Source: Actinomortierella ambigua (taxonomy: Eukaryota; Mortierellomycota; Mortierellomycetes; Mortierellales; Mortierellaceae). From it: 64,000 bases of DNA. The notes beneath the pieces are model-generated. The model was not told the origin of the DNA, ran no database searches, and saw nothing but the letters and a program-made list of their open reading frames with translations. Position 1 is the first letter of the stretch. Each line of letters begins with the position of its first letter. Position numbers and translations under genes: made by a program. Shown in pieces: positions 36,527 to 50,519 of the stretch. The DNA lies in NCBI GenBank assembly GCA_016098155.1, contig JAAAJB010000125.1, positions 1 through 64,000 on the forward strand, read 5' to 3'.

Positions 36527-37732
36527 GGGGTTTGCTGTTGGACAAATAGAATAAAAAGTTGTGATGGATGGAGGAATGAAAGGGAGAGATGCGGTGGCAA
36601 TGGCAATGAGGAGGAGAGAGAGAGCAAAGTAGCACCCTGTTCCCCGTAGAGAGGGGGATTATATACTCTCCACACCCCTCTCATGTGGGGCGAATCTTCT
36701 TTGGGAGAGAGCCATGTACTCCAGACACACTGAACACAATAGTGTCCTCCTTTTGTTTTCACGAGGAAAAACCAACACGGGCGCAGGAGGGGAAGAGGGG
36801 CAACACAAAGTAAAGTGAACCTTGTCCTGCATGGACCTATTCCTCCAGAGGGACAGGATGGAAGTCTCTTTTTTTTTTTTGTTCCTGCTCTTGTTCACTT
36901 TGCTACGCTCGATCAGCACACACTATCTGGTTCCTGGGAACAAAGGGCATGAGCATCACCACACCCATTATGCCGAGGTCGCAGCTTGGGCCAGAAGCGA
37001 GCCTTGGAGAGATAAAGGTCCATATCTCTCGTAACGCGTCTTTTTTTCATGTCGGTGGGGAGGGGGTGGGGACTGGGAAGGAGGGAGAGAGAGAGTGTGT
37101 GTGTGTGGCGTTTGGACTGACACTTTCTACCGTCAAAGTGAACGGTTCACTCCTTCGCCCCAAAAGTCGATCATCTGTCCAGCCGAAGGCGAAACACACC
37201 GTTCTATCCTTTTTTTTTTTCCTCACGCGTCGACGCTGGTGGTGATTGGACACGCGTCTTGCAAAACCATGGTGCTGATACAACTAAACTCGCGTCGTGA
37301 CTAGGTGCGATCCAAGTCTACACCTTTTTCTTTCCCATGCTAGAGAATCCGACTGCAACTCAAACCACAGGGTCCTAAAAGGTACGCACACAATGTGGAA
37401 TAACGCGAGTGTAGTTATGTACAGCACACGGCTAGTCCCTTTCAACACCTTGCATACCACTATTTCCTCCGTTAAAAGTCAATCAACCCACACTCAACAC
37501 ACGAACAAGTTCTTTCAAGTATTTAGTCATGAATGGTTCATTTGGAAGTGGAGAGAGAGAGTGAGGCGAGAGCAAAAAGAAAAAAAGGTCAACAAATAGG
37601 TGGGTGTTGTGCGAGTATGAAAGATGAGGGTACGGCGTGGAAAAAAAAAGCCTACAAAATGGTTTCTATTATAAAAAAAATTCCAGGTCACGGCTTTTCC
37701 TCCATCCGCAACGGCTCCCTTTTGTTGGTAGT
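36526..37732. other. Intergenic, acyl-CoA oxidase promoter side
   Basis: 1.2 kb between the oxidase start and the 3' end of the ATP synthase beta gene, both on the minus strand. It is mostly simple sequence with GA-rich and poly-T runs. A TATA-like element is listed separately. No gene was seen. Confidence 0.5.
36659..36665 (-). promoter_or_regulatory. Candidate TATA box for the acyl-CoA oxidase gene
   Basis: TATATAA on the minus strand, about 133 bases upstream of the oxidase start codon. Position and sequence are typical of a fungal TATA box. It was identified by eye only. Confidence 0.4.
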
Positions 37733-40158
<2,426 letters not shown>

Positions 40159-41222
40159 GATGGCGGGGGAGGGGAGAGGATTGTAGAAAGACGAGATGGA
40201 GGAGGAGCAGACCACTGTATATTAGCCCGGGTCTGTTGTTGTGTTTTCCTGCCCTCCATCACCCTTAATTTAATGCGCACCCACAAAAAATGCGCTGATG
40301 ACGTGAACTGGGGACTTTTCCCCTGCGAAGCCACCCAACTCAGTTTTCGTGTTGCATTATTGTGTGCTGTTGGAAGACAAACCCGTTCTTGACAAACTCA
40401 TGATCGTACTGACTGGGGCGTTGGGGGGGAAAGCGACTTGTGTGCTCAAAAGTATGCCGACTTTTTTTTTTTTTTTTTTTTTTAACATTGCGCAACACCA
40501 AGGATCGCTCTTGGCGATATGGGTCATGTTCAACTTTTCTGGAGGCATGCCCACCTGCGATCTTCCCTTGTCGGCCGTTGCCTGAGCCACTGATCTGGGA
40601 CAAAAGTTGGTGGCGTCAATGTTGTGCGTGCACAGATGTTGCGTACCATGCAATGTAGGTGCAGGTGTGATGTGTTATTATTTTTTCACATAGACCACCA
40701 TCCGATAATTGAAGGTCCAAGACAGACATCATCGAGATATGGGTGCTTGTGTGAGCCATTGAGACATGTGTGGTTAAGACAGTCTGGTGGGTGAACTGGA
40801 GAAAAGCAAGAGAGGATAGGAGAGGTGAGATTGAGAATTGGTGGATCGTCCATCCCCTCTTTCAACTCAGGGAGCAGAGCGCGGGGGGTGAGAAAGGCCC
40901 AAGAATTTGCTTCTTTGTTGGCCCCTGTTTTCTTTCGCTGTATCACTCTCCACCCCAAATATGCTCGACCAATCAGGCGCCTCGGCTCTCCTCGCCTGCG
41001 TGCCCCATTCTAATAGTTATTCTCAACTTTTACTCAGAGTAACAGGTTACAAAGGCCAATTGGCCCTCAACAACAAATAATTTAAACTCCAGTTATTCCC
41101 AGTTCACGGAGGCCCTTCCTTTTGCGAATCTCCCTTGGAAAGGAACACACCAAAGTCCAGCACTTTCACTTCATCTCTTTCTCCTCCTCCCTTTACCCTC
41201 ACCATCTTCTACACTACACATC
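40159..41222. promoter_or_regulatory. Divergent promoter region, ATP2 / BFR1
   Basis: 1,064 bases between two start codons pointing away from each other. It contains a poly-T run near 40461-40483 and a CCAAT box listed separately. No gene was seen. Confidence 0.45.
40967..40976 (+). promoter_or_regulatory. Candidate CCAAT box (GACCAATCAG)
   Basis: A close match to the extended CCAAT element recognised by the HAP/NF-Y complex, about 250 bases upstream of BFR1 and within the region shared with the ATP synthase beta gene. The HAP complex regulates respiratory genes in fungi, so the site could serve either gene. It was found by eye. Confidence 0.4.
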
Positions 41223-43408
41223 ATGTCTGTCATCGAGACACCAGCATCATCCGGTTACAAGAAGAAGCCCGATGCCGAGGCTAAGGCTGCTGCCCTCAAG
41301 GAGGTCGAGAAGCAGATGGACGCCATCAAGCCCAAGCTGGTAAGGAACGCTGCCCTCATCAGGCGGTGACCCAAAAAGACTGAGAGAGAAAAAAAAAAGA
41401 AGGGCTCCAACATAGATGAACTCTGCCCTGGAGCACCATTTACCTTTACTTCGGATGACTACTGCCTGGACTGCGGGGAACGATCAGAGAAACTGCTGGA
41501 ATGGCATCAACTGATCCGATTCCCGAGCAAGATGAGAGCCAGCGCAGACGCCCGACCGAAAACAAAGGGGAGGAAAAACAAGAAAAAAAAAGTCGGCAGT
41601 GCGTTACTAACCCTCACTTTCATACCTTTTCTCTTGATCGATCGACTCTTAGGCTGCTGTCAAGGATGCTATTGGCAATGTCACCGGAAAGTCCGAGTCT
41701 GATCCTCGCGCTCCTCTTCGTAAGCGCCTGGGTGAGCTCCGCGAGAAGCAGGCTGAGAACAAGCGTAGCAAGCAGGTCAGGATCGACCAGCTTAACGCTT
41801 TGAACGCCTCGCTGAAGAAGAAGGTGAGCCCTTTTCGTTCCTCACGCGACCTCACAGGACCACAGTATTGAATCAGATCAACGGTTGAGCGTTCGATTGT
41901 CTAACGGCCGATTGAGTCATTAATCTTTAGCTCGCCGAACTCAAGGCTCTCCATGATAACCTCCCATACAAGACCAACGAGGCATTGGATGCCCAGGTTG
42001 AGTAAGTGCACTCGTACCATGGCTCTTTCTTGATCTGGGAGGAGAGTTTTTTTTTCGGCTCTGCATATGTGAAACGAGTATGTGAAACTAACCAAAATCC
42101 TATCGTTTGTTTACTACTGTACCTGGGTACATGGGTGATTTTGTAATAGAAAGCTGGAGAAGCAGCTCGAATCGGGCTCGATGAAGTTGATTGAGGAGAA
42201 GCGCATTCTGAGCGAGATCAGCGTTCTGAAGAAGGCAAAGAAGTCGGTTGACGCCGCCCAGGCGCAGCAGGCTGCCATTGACGCCGACAAGGCCGCCATT
42301 GCTGCCTTGAAGGAGACCATTGATGACTCGGCGGCCAAGGCTCTGAGCGCCGAGTACAACAAGATTCAGGCTGAGGTGGATGAGATCACAAAGTCCAAGG
42401 ACGCCCAGCACAAGCAGCGCGACGGTCTGTTCAGCGAGCGCAACCGTCTGCAGCAAGAACTCGATGCGCTCTACCAGCAGAAGCGAACCATCAACGATGA
42501 GTACATGACTTCTCTGCGCGAGTGGCAGAAGCACCAGCAGGAGGTCCAGGCTCGCAAGCGCAAGGAGTATGAGCTTCGCAAGCAGCAGGAGGTTGAGGAG
42601 AAGCGCCTGGCCATCGCCCGGGAGGAGCGCGAGCTGGCTGAGATTCCTGCCTACACCAACGAGATCATCACCATTAATGGTATCTTCAGATACCTCGTCC
42701 AGTTCAGCACCGACGAGAAGTACGCTGCTGAGGCTGCCGAGGTCAAGTCGTCCGTGGCTGCTCCTCAGGGCAACATTCGCCAGCCCGATGTCACCACCAA
42801 CGTTCCCGAGGGTGTCATGCTGACCAAGAAGTCTGACAAGGAGGAGGAGATCTACTTTATGGGTGGCAAGGGCAAGAAGAGCAAGGCTCCCAAGGAGAAG
42901 AAGGCCGATGTTACTGCCTCCTTCAAGCTTCCTCTCCTGACTTTGGAGCAGCTGGTAAGGGCGTTGTTTTGATTAATTGTGTTTACAGTGTTGCACAATG
43001 GTTACAAAAAAAAACATTCACTAACACACTTGTGTATTTATATTTATACATCGTGCAGCTTGACCTCAAGATCCCTGCCCCCACTAGCTCTGCTGATGTC
43101 AACAAGACCCTGGATGCCCTTCTGGAGAAGAAGGCTTACTACCTTGCCAACCAGGAGAAGGTCACTGCTGAGAACAAGCGCAAGGCTGAGGAGCGCATCG
43201 CCAAGCTGTCGATTGCTGATGTTGACTCCAACACCGAGGCTCTTGCCGAGGTTGAGGCCACTGCCTGTAAGTCCACTTTTTTTTTTTTTTTTTTTTTTTT
43301 AATTTCATGCTCTCTCGAATGCTGTATGGGGCCGTGAAGGATGAAACAGCAAACTGTTTGCTTACCACAATCCTTATTTTCTTATGTCAAATTTCATGTC
43401 AAATAGAA
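41223..43408 (+). CDS. BFR1: BFR1-family nuclear segregation / mRNP protein (457 aa)
   Basis: Coiled-coil RNA-binding protein that in yeast associates with polysomes and mRNPs at the ER and affects secretion and ploidy. Exons 41223-41339, 41653-41823, 41931-42001, 42150-42954 and 43059-43266, plus the two last bases of the stop codon at 43407-43408. Family markers include APLRKRLGELREKQAENKRS-type basic helices, long Lys/Glu/Gln coiled coil over residues 100-300, the NGIFRYLVQF segment, and a final helical domain ending EVEATA. Length is close to yeast Bfr1 (470). The last coding exon ends with T, followed by GTAAGT, and the acceptor AAATAG is followed by AA, so the intron splits the TAA stop codon. 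Without splicing, the frame would run into poly-T-encoded Phe. It is convergent with the CCDC124-type gene. Confidence 0.88.
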
Positions 43409-43799
43409 ACTCGATACACCCAGAACTACTCTGACATTTTTGAAAATGAATACAAGCACCCCCCGCGACGGCCTACGGTTAACGTATACCTTTTCGTAAA
43501 AAACGCCAATAAAAATCAACAAGGAATCAAAGCGCACGTTAATATGCCATAACCAATGAAGGATCGATTTAATTGTGCGGAATGCCAATGTGTTTTTTCA
43601 ATGCAATGGAATATGATAGAACAAAAAGAAAAGGTTATAATAACTAGGGGAACCTGGGACTAACGCTGACAAGAGCGGCTATCCGAATTTGATACCCCGT
43701 CCCCCCCTCCCCCAAAAAAAGTGTGTACGGTCGCTTTCAATTGGCACAGATCAAAAAAGTGACGATGAAATCCAACGACACAAGCAGCGTACAAAAATC
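43409..43799. other. Convergent intergenic, 391 bases
   Basis: This holds the 3' untranslated regions of BFR1 and of the CCDC124-type gene. It is A/T-rich, and no gene was seen. Confidence 0.5.
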
Positions 43800-45001
43800 T
43801 TAGGAACGAAGACGGCTCTCGATCGCATCCTTGCGCTTGGAGATGGCCTCGCGCTCCTGTTCCCTGGTGGCGTCATAAGCGAGGACATTGGCCTGGTTGA
43901 AGGGGTTGTCTGGCGACTTTTGGAACTGCTTGTACAGCATGTCGTGCATCTGCTGCTGGCGCAGGCCAGGGTGCTCCTCCTTCAACCTGGGCAGCTCACG
44001 ATCCATGTAGGCAGCAAAGGCAGCCTATGAGTGAAAGTAAAAAAAAGTCAAAGGATTAGGAACAATTTTGTTGGTGGATTCTTTTTTTCTTTCCCTTACG
44101 AGAATAATGCCATAGGTAGTCTTACCTTGAAGCGACGCTCGGGGTGACGGTCAATATCCTTGCCCTTGCCAGTGGTGACGTTGGTGCCCGATCCAGTGGC
44201 GCCAGTGCCAGTGAGCGACAGCAGGTCCAGAGCATCGTCAATGTTGGAAGCAGAAAGCTCCTCGACAACCTTGACCTCCTTTGTAGAGGCCTCAGCCTTG
44301 ACGGTCTTCTTGACGGCCTTTTTCTATAGTGCGTACAGGCAACAAAGTAACCTTGTTAAAAAAAATTGCGCCATGTGAAGAATCAAGAGAAATGGTTGAC
44401 CACTAAAACGGCGAGTTCCTCTGAATGTTCGTACCTCTTCACCTCTAACTGCCTTGGGGGCCTTGCTCTTAATACCCTTCTCCTCCTCCTCGAGGAGCTT
44501 TTGGGCCTCCTTCTTTCGTGCAAGCTGCTCTTGCTAATGACGAATGGTGAAGAAATAGGTGGTTAACGAGAGGCAGCGTATAAGTATATGTGTATGCCTA
44601 GGTTTGTGAACAGAAATGCCCAGGATCTGATAACAAACAGATAAAAGATTACATCATCCAACTTACTCTCTTCTGCTCCTCAGACTCCTTCTTGTTTCCC
44701 TTGGAACCCTTGGACCACTCGGCAGCATCACGGGCCTCATCATCAGCAGCCTTCTTGGCATTCTTGGCTGCCTGTGCAGAAGCCTTGCGCTCATTGGCAG
44801 CAGCGACTAGAAGATGTAAAATGAGACATGCAAATTGACTGTGTCAGAGGGAGCGCTATGATAGAAGAATGGAGTCAAAAGCTATAGACGCGCCTGAAAA
44901 TGCTGATGGAGAGTGGGATGACAGGTGTGACGTTTCCATGGTTAGAGGTAGCGCGAAGGAATGAGTCACTCACCCTTGGAGTTCTCCTTTCTGGGTGCCA
45001 T
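43800..45001 (-). CDS. CCDC124/Lso2-family ribosome-associated factor (229 aa)
   Basis: Homologue of animal CCDC124, a relative of yeast Lso2, which occupies the mRNA channel and intersubunit space of idle 80S ribosomes and helps recovery of translation after starvation. Exons on the minus strand are 45001-44974, 44806-44667, 44533-44435, 44323-44126 and 44024-43800. The N-terminus MAPRKENSK and the following Lys/Ala/Glu helix (residues 10-100) correspond to the ribosome-binding part, including QEQLARKKEAQKLLEEEE. The diagnostic C-terminal block DRHPERRFKAAFAAY, then PRLKEEHPGLRQQQM and FQKSPDNPFNQ, matches CCDC124 closely. The extra middle segment with LSLTGTGATGSGTN is low complexity. The first exon is 28 bases. 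It is divergent from RPL18, with 162 bases between start codons, so the two may be co-regulated. Confidence 0.92.
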
Positions 45002-45163
45002 GATGTATGATGGTAAAAGAAGTTATTGAGGGTAAAAGGTTGGAGAAGCAACAATCTTGATTCCAACGTTTTTTTCAAGACCGTACAAGTCACGGCCCCC
45101 TCGTCTTTTGAAGAGACCCTAACCCAACTGCGGCGCAGCTCACGCTGCCATTGCTTTCTTGCT
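45002..45163. promoter_or_regulatory. Compact divergent promoter, CCDC124-type gene / RPL18
   Basis: Only 162 bases separate the start codons of two ribosome-related genes. It contains CGTACAAGTCACGGCC and CTAACCC-like sequence that could be shared control elements. No motif was recognised with certainty. Confidence 0.5.
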
Positions 45164-47638
45164 ATGGTAAGAGACGAGGAATGTGAGGAGAGCTACACTG
45201 GTCTTGCGACATGTGGGAATTCATGCAGTACAAGGGGTGATGTAGCATTTGACACCTCTTTCATGGGGAGGGAGGGCGTGCGCACCTTGAGCCACTGGAG
45301 AAGGGAAGATGGTTCATGGCCCCCAAGAGGAGAAACGTCGCATCAACAAGCTTCTCTGTAAGCACCAAAGACACAGCACCAAAGCGAGCCATTGTAGCTC
45401 TTCCTCCTTGAATGTTTGCTGTCTGCTCGATGAACTATACGCTGCCATGACAAGGCTTGTTCATGGTAGCACCTGTAGTGAGCATTGTATGTGTGTGTTT
45501 ATATGAACGCGAGTTTGAAGTTTTTAGAGTGGAAGCCAGGTCAAATGCACGTGACTGATTTGCTGCAAGGGACGAATTTTATTGCGGCCTTGGGGGAATC
45601 AGCGGACTTCCTCTCTCTCGCTTTATCACAATGGTACTGGGCAACTACAATATTGGATCCAGTGGGGCGATCAGTCGGGCATACCATCCATCCATCCATC
45701 CCAACGGTCCAGCAACCATCCGCAACCAGCCTGTCGCACTCAGCACCAGTCGCATCGATGGAATCGTTCATTTGTGTCGAAGGAATCGCCAAAGGGGGAG
45801 GAACATACATCGCAGCCCATCGTGCATCTCCATGGCAAAACCAACATGAAGCGTGGAGGAAGGAACAGCAGAGGAGGAAAGCCGAATAGCAAAGGAACTT
45901 CATCAGAGCTCACTACTACCACCACTACTCTACCGAAAGAGGAGGAGGAGGAGGAGCCTATGATGCAGCATCAACCTGTTCGCTCGCTCCTGCTTCCCGA
46001 GTTTTGATGTTGGCAGTTGCACTGACAGGACGATGCCACCAACTTCGACCTCCAACTGCAATCAATCGACACTGGGCGTTGCTGGGCCGTGTGGTGGACG
46101 GGATGAACGACTGGTCTTGCCTCTGGCAACGACGGACTGCCGAGATCTCATGCCAAAACTCTGATCGTCCAGCGTACTCATCAGAGCATCACCTTTGTGT
46201 TTTTTTTTTCGTTTCGCCTGCCGGTTATATAGGGTATTGACATCAAGAAGCACCACGTTCGTAACAAGAACCGCAAGGCTCCCCAGTCTGAGGATGTCTA
46301 CTTGCGCTTGCTTGTCAAGGTATGAACCAGGACTCGAAGGCGATACCGGAGAACGGGCGTTTATTTTTATTTTTTTTTGGAGGAGGCACTTGGAGAAGTT
46401 ACTCTTTGACAGCCGCTTGTAGTCGTTGGGAGGATCCCACATCAAGCAACATTTACAACAAAGACCCAGGACAGCACTGTATCGATCTTACCACTTTGCA
46501 GCAGCAACAGGAGAAGAAGAGCGTCGCCAACACTTCACGTCAAATCAACCCGCCAGCATATGTCTGTTTATCTCGGCGTTTACTGTTCAAGAGTTGCTTT
46601 CGCTGCTGCTTTGGGCGCTTGGAGACCCCACCAAGCGTCCTTCAAGAGCCATTATAGCGTCACAGCCTCTCTTCTCAGTACAATACCAGTCTGTCGGCAC
46701 CACACTTGTTAGAGGGAGATTGCAGGTTGTTTCCGTGGCCTTGTGGTCAGATTCACTTGCTCAGACAGGCATCCAACAACTACATCTCGTCTCGACCACA
46801 ACTCAGTCATGCATCGCACACAAATCAGATGAATGAGTCGTGCTTTGAGAACCAAGCACATCACCAAACGAGGTTCTGCACCAGCAATCTCCAGGACAAC
46901 AACGTTCCGGAAGCTTTTGAGCTAGGACTATGAAACTTTTTCACTTTCAGCCTTGGAAAAAAAAAAGCATAGCAATTTCTGTTTATTTTTTTCAGGACAG
47001 TCGGACAGCAACAAGGGACATACAACCAGGAAAAAATACTTTTCAACAACGAGCGGCTGTCAAAGGTGTCAGTGAGGTTGTTTCCCCCACGGGTTCCTCA
47101 AGCAAAAACGATAGGAGAGACTGACCAAGAACTCGTCTCCACGAACAATGGAACTCCTTTTTTACCAATTCAATAGCTGTATCGCTTCCTTGCCCGCCGC
47201 ACGGACTCCTCGTTCAACAAGGTCGTCCTGAAGCGCCTCTTTATGTCGCGCGTCAACCGTCCCCCCATGTCGATCTCGCGCATTGTCCGCAACATGAAGA
47301 ACAAGGACGGCAAGACCGCCGTTGTTGTCGGCACTGTCACCGATGACAACCGCCTGCTCGAGGTCCCCAAGCTGTCGGTTGCCTGCCTGCGCGTTACCCG
47401 CACGGCCAAGGCCCGCATTGTCAAGGCCGGCGGTGAGGTCATCACCTTCGATCAGTTGGCTCTGCGTGCCCCCACCGGTGCCAACACTGTCTTGCTCCGC
47501 GGCAAGAAGAGCACCCGTGAGGCCGTCAAGCACTTTGGCATGGGCCCTGGCAAGCACGCCAAGCCCTATGTCCGCTCCAAGGGCCGCAAGTTCGAGAAGG
47601 CCCGTGGTCGTCGCGCTTCCCGCGGCTTCAAGGCCTAA
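45164..47638 (+). CDS. RPL18: 60S ribosomal protein eL18 (183 aa)
   Basis: Component of the cytosolic large ribosomal subunit. Exon 1 is just the ATG at 45164-45166, followed by GTAAGAG. Exon 2 is 46233-46319, starting [15 protein letters not shown], and exon 3 is 47177-47638. The protein is near-identical in pattern to eukaryotic L18: [48 protein letters not shown], and the ending [18 protein letters not shown]. Length is normal (about 186). The two introns, 1,066 and 857 bases, are several times longer than most others in the window. The isolated-ATG first exon was chosen because the protein must begin M-G-I/V-D-I and no ATG lies next to the second exon. It therefore depends on the donor at 45167, which has a good consensus. 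Confidence 0.93.
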
Positions 47639-48046
47639 ACTGTTTTTTCTCGATCTCTCGTTGCATCCTTTGCATGCTTTGTTGGTTGGTGTTGTTCTCC
47701 CTGCAATATCAATGATGTCGAATAAAAAAAAACCTGACCCCCATGGGTTTTTCTCTGTTTCCCCACTCCTTTTTTTTTTTTTTTGCGTTCTTTCTTTTCG
47801 CCAATTCTTCTCTCTTTTTTTTTTTTTTTATTTGGCTGCAGTCGCTGCAATCATTACACCATGGATGCATTGTCAGGGTCGACGCAAAGAAGGCACACTA
47901 TTGCACAATTGAGTGTTTTCAACTTTTTTTTTGTTCGGTACTTTTGGAAGGAAATAACAGCAAACTAAAACAAAGGGGAGGGAGGGAGGAGGGAGGGAAG
48001 GCGAACATGCCATTACTTTACAACTCGATGTTGTCAAACTGGCCCC
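47639..48046. other. Convergent intergenic, 408 bases
   Basis: 3' regions of RPL18 and of the dioxygenase gene. It has poly-T runs (47769-47784, 47815-47829) and an AATAAA signal for RPL18, listed separately. No gene was seen. Confidence 0.5.
47721..47726 (+). terminator. Candidate polyadenylation signal of RPL18
   Basis: AATAAA, 83 bases after the RPL18 stop codon, followed by A-rich sequence. The position is typical for 3' end formation. Confidence 0.45.
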
Positions 48047-50179
48047 CTAAGACTTTTGAGTATACCACCGGTCATAGACCTCGGGATGACACCGCTGCAC
48101 GGTATCAAAAATATGGTCACCATTACTCCAGGCCGTTACGGGCTTGCTGGTCGTCTCAGACCGGAAGCCCGACCTGGAGGAGGAGGATGTTCTCGAGGTC
48201 GAGGATGTGGACGAGTGGGCCGAATCGGACGATATCCTTGGGTCTGCGAGGCACAGCTTTTGTTGTTGTTGTTCTTGTAGGTGTTGGTGGTGATGTTGAC
48301 CAGAGGACGACTTTGAAAACTTGGCCGAAAAGGTGTGAAACTTTTGGCTGAGCGACAACCGCTTCAGCCACTTGGAAGACAGACGCGGCGACTTTGGCGA
48401 CGACGAGAGTGGCGATGCAGGTGGGCTCACCTCGGGCGAGCTGCTGATCTGCGGCGCGACCTCCACCATGCCCGTCGAGCGGCGGGCGTACAGGGAAGGC
48501 CGTGGTGCAGCCTCTGTTGTCGTCAATGCATGTTCATCGTGGGAGGGGGAGGGGGAGGGGGAGCTAGCCAGCAGCGGTAGGTTGACCAGGTGCTTCAGAT
48601 CGGGAATGTCGCTCGGGATCATGGCATCGAGGCAAGGGTCGTAGAAGAACGGGATGCTGTACCGATCGATGCCTGACGTGTTGTTTAGGACGCGATGGAC
48701 CGTCGCCTGGTAGTAGCCACCTGTCAGGCGCTCCATAGCAGATCCGAGGGTCACAACAAAGGTATCCGGGATAGGCTGGGTCAGCTTCCACTCCTTTGTG
48801 AGCGGGTCCTGGCCCTGGAGACCGCCGACCATGTCTTGAAGGAGGACCGTCAGAAAGCCCGTGTCCTTGTGGGCACCACAGCCGATAGTGGATTCTTTCT
48901 GGACCGAGGGGTACTTGGCGGCCTTGAGGCGGTAGTATGGGTTGATGCCAAACAGGTTCTTAAAGTAGTAGGGCTCTAGGCCGAGCGACAACGCAATGGC
49001 CTCCATGAGACGCGAGGACAGGAGCGCGAGCTGCTCCATAAACTCGACCATGCAGGGTTTGAACTGCGGAACCTTCTCAACGGTGGTTGCTGGCCATTGG
49101 TTAGGGCCTTCGAGTCCGCTGTACTCGCGAGAGGCACCAGGGACAAAGGACTTGATGGCTTCGCGCTCTGGGCCGAGTTGGAGCTGCTCGCGATGATCCA
49201 TTACATTGTTTGTAAACTCCTCGCCTGGAATTTTGTTTATTTTATCGTAGAATATGGAGCGAGAAGAGACAGAGAGAGAGAAAGAGAGAGAATGGGGGGG
49301 AAAGGGGGATTTCGTTAGCATAGGGGAACAAATTGCATGAATAAACGGGTCTGATATAGAAAAGAAAAGAAAAAAAAGGGCCATCCTTTGCAGAGAGACA
49401 GGAAGGGAAACAAAAGGGGGACCCATCCTCACAAGCGTTACAGGCACTGCACGGTTGACAGGACAATGAAAGCACTAAAAAAAGGGTCGACGCAGAAGCA
49501 TTTGGCAGGAAAAAAAAATAACCACGATTGTTCATTGTCCAGAGCCAATCAACCCGCCAACCAACAATGCCATTGTCCGTTGTCGCCACCTTTTCTTGTC
49601 TGATTACAATGTACCATCACTTTACCCCACCCCCTTCCCCCCTGAACACATTGTAACTGTGCCTCTCTCCCTCCCTCTCCCAAACCTCAATCGGGCAGAG
49701 GCCTTTGCTGGGATCTCCTTTGGCCCTGTTGTAACTCGGAGCACACTTTTCCCCTCCCCCTCCTCCTTGTGGCCCCATCTCCTTTTTTTTTGTTGTTGTT
49801 GCTTTGTGAAGAGCTGTTGAAGCAAGGAGGGAAGGGAGGAGAGACAATGACAACTAAAAAAGGAGATGCCAAAACAAGATTCGTCCTGCAATTATCGCAG
49901 CAAGGAATGGCAGCATTGTTTCTGTTGTCACTTACCCATCAGCTTGTAGCCTCGAAAGTGTCGACTGTTGGTAATGTGCATCTTCTTCTTCTCTTCCAAT
50001 GGAAGGCTGAAGTATTCTCGGATTGTTTCCATGGCACCTTTTGTCAGGTCTGACGGCACGCCATGATCTTTGATGTAGAATGTGCCGATGGTTCGCAAGC
50101 TATCGCGCAGATTGGTCAGGAACTGGTGGCGTGTGTCTGAGCAGTCAAAGTCCTTGAGGGAGAGTGTCTTTATGGCCAT
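48047..50179 (-). CDS. 2-oxoglutarate/Fe(II)-dependent dioxygenase with a large C-terminal insert (473 aa)
   Basis: Member of the isopenicillin-N-synthase-like dioxygenases. Exons on the minus strand are 50179-49936 and 49224-48047, separated by a 711-base intron. Residues 1-100 are the N-terminal DIOX_N-type domain (SLRTIGTFYIKDHGV). The metal triad is visible: His200 and Asp202 in GCGAHKDTGFLTVLLQD, and His258 in ATVHRVLNN. Arg269-Tyr-Ser271 (RYSIPFFYDP) is the 2-oxoglutarate-binding RxS motif. Just after the jelly-roll core, residues about 300-448 are a Ser/Pro/Thr/Gln/His-rich stretch with a basic patch SSKWLKRLSLSQKF, followed by the usual terminal helix DHIFDTVQRCHPEVYDRWY. Family members normally lack this insert. 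The substrate is unknown; relatives oxidise secondary metabolites, flavonoids or amino-acid derivatives. Confidence 0.9.
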
Positions 50180-50249
50180 GGTTGGAGTAATGGTATGGGT
50201 GAAGGTGTGTGTATGAGTGTGTTGACAGGAAGTCAATGTGATAGTACAG

Positions 50250-50335
50250 AAGGAAGAAAGGAAGGAAGGAAGGAAGGAAGTGAGCGACAAAGAAAGAAGG
50301 AAGGAAGGAAAGAAAGAAATGAAAGGAAGGAAAGT
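50250..50335. repeat. (GGAA)n imperfect microsatellite
   Basis: Tandem GGAA/GAAA units just upstream of the dioxygenase start codon, interrupted by a short GTGAGCGAC segment. Confidence 0.85.
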
Positions 50336-50485
50336 GTGCAGAAATATAGGGTATTTTGCTTGACAGGGGGGGGGGCAGTAGAAATTAGACAGGGATGATT
50401 TTTAGCTGGGAGATGGGGGTTGTAAAGGAAGGAAACAAAGGAGTGAACAGTTGCAGGAAATATGTTGAAGCCAGAACGTGCGAAC

Positions 50486-50519
50486 AAAAAAAAAAAAAAA
50501 AAGGGGGGGGGGGGGGGGG
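50486..50519. repeat. A17-G17 double homopolymer
   Basis: A run of about 17 A followed at once by about 17 G, then G-rich sequence, with another poly-A at 50581-50602. The homopolymer lengths may not be accurate. Confidence 0.8.

Noticed and set aside
45167..47176. Box C/D snoRNA inside the RPL18 introns
   Set aside because: I found only isolated partial C-box-like (GTGATGT) and CTGA strings, with no convincing pairing, so it is not reported as a feature.
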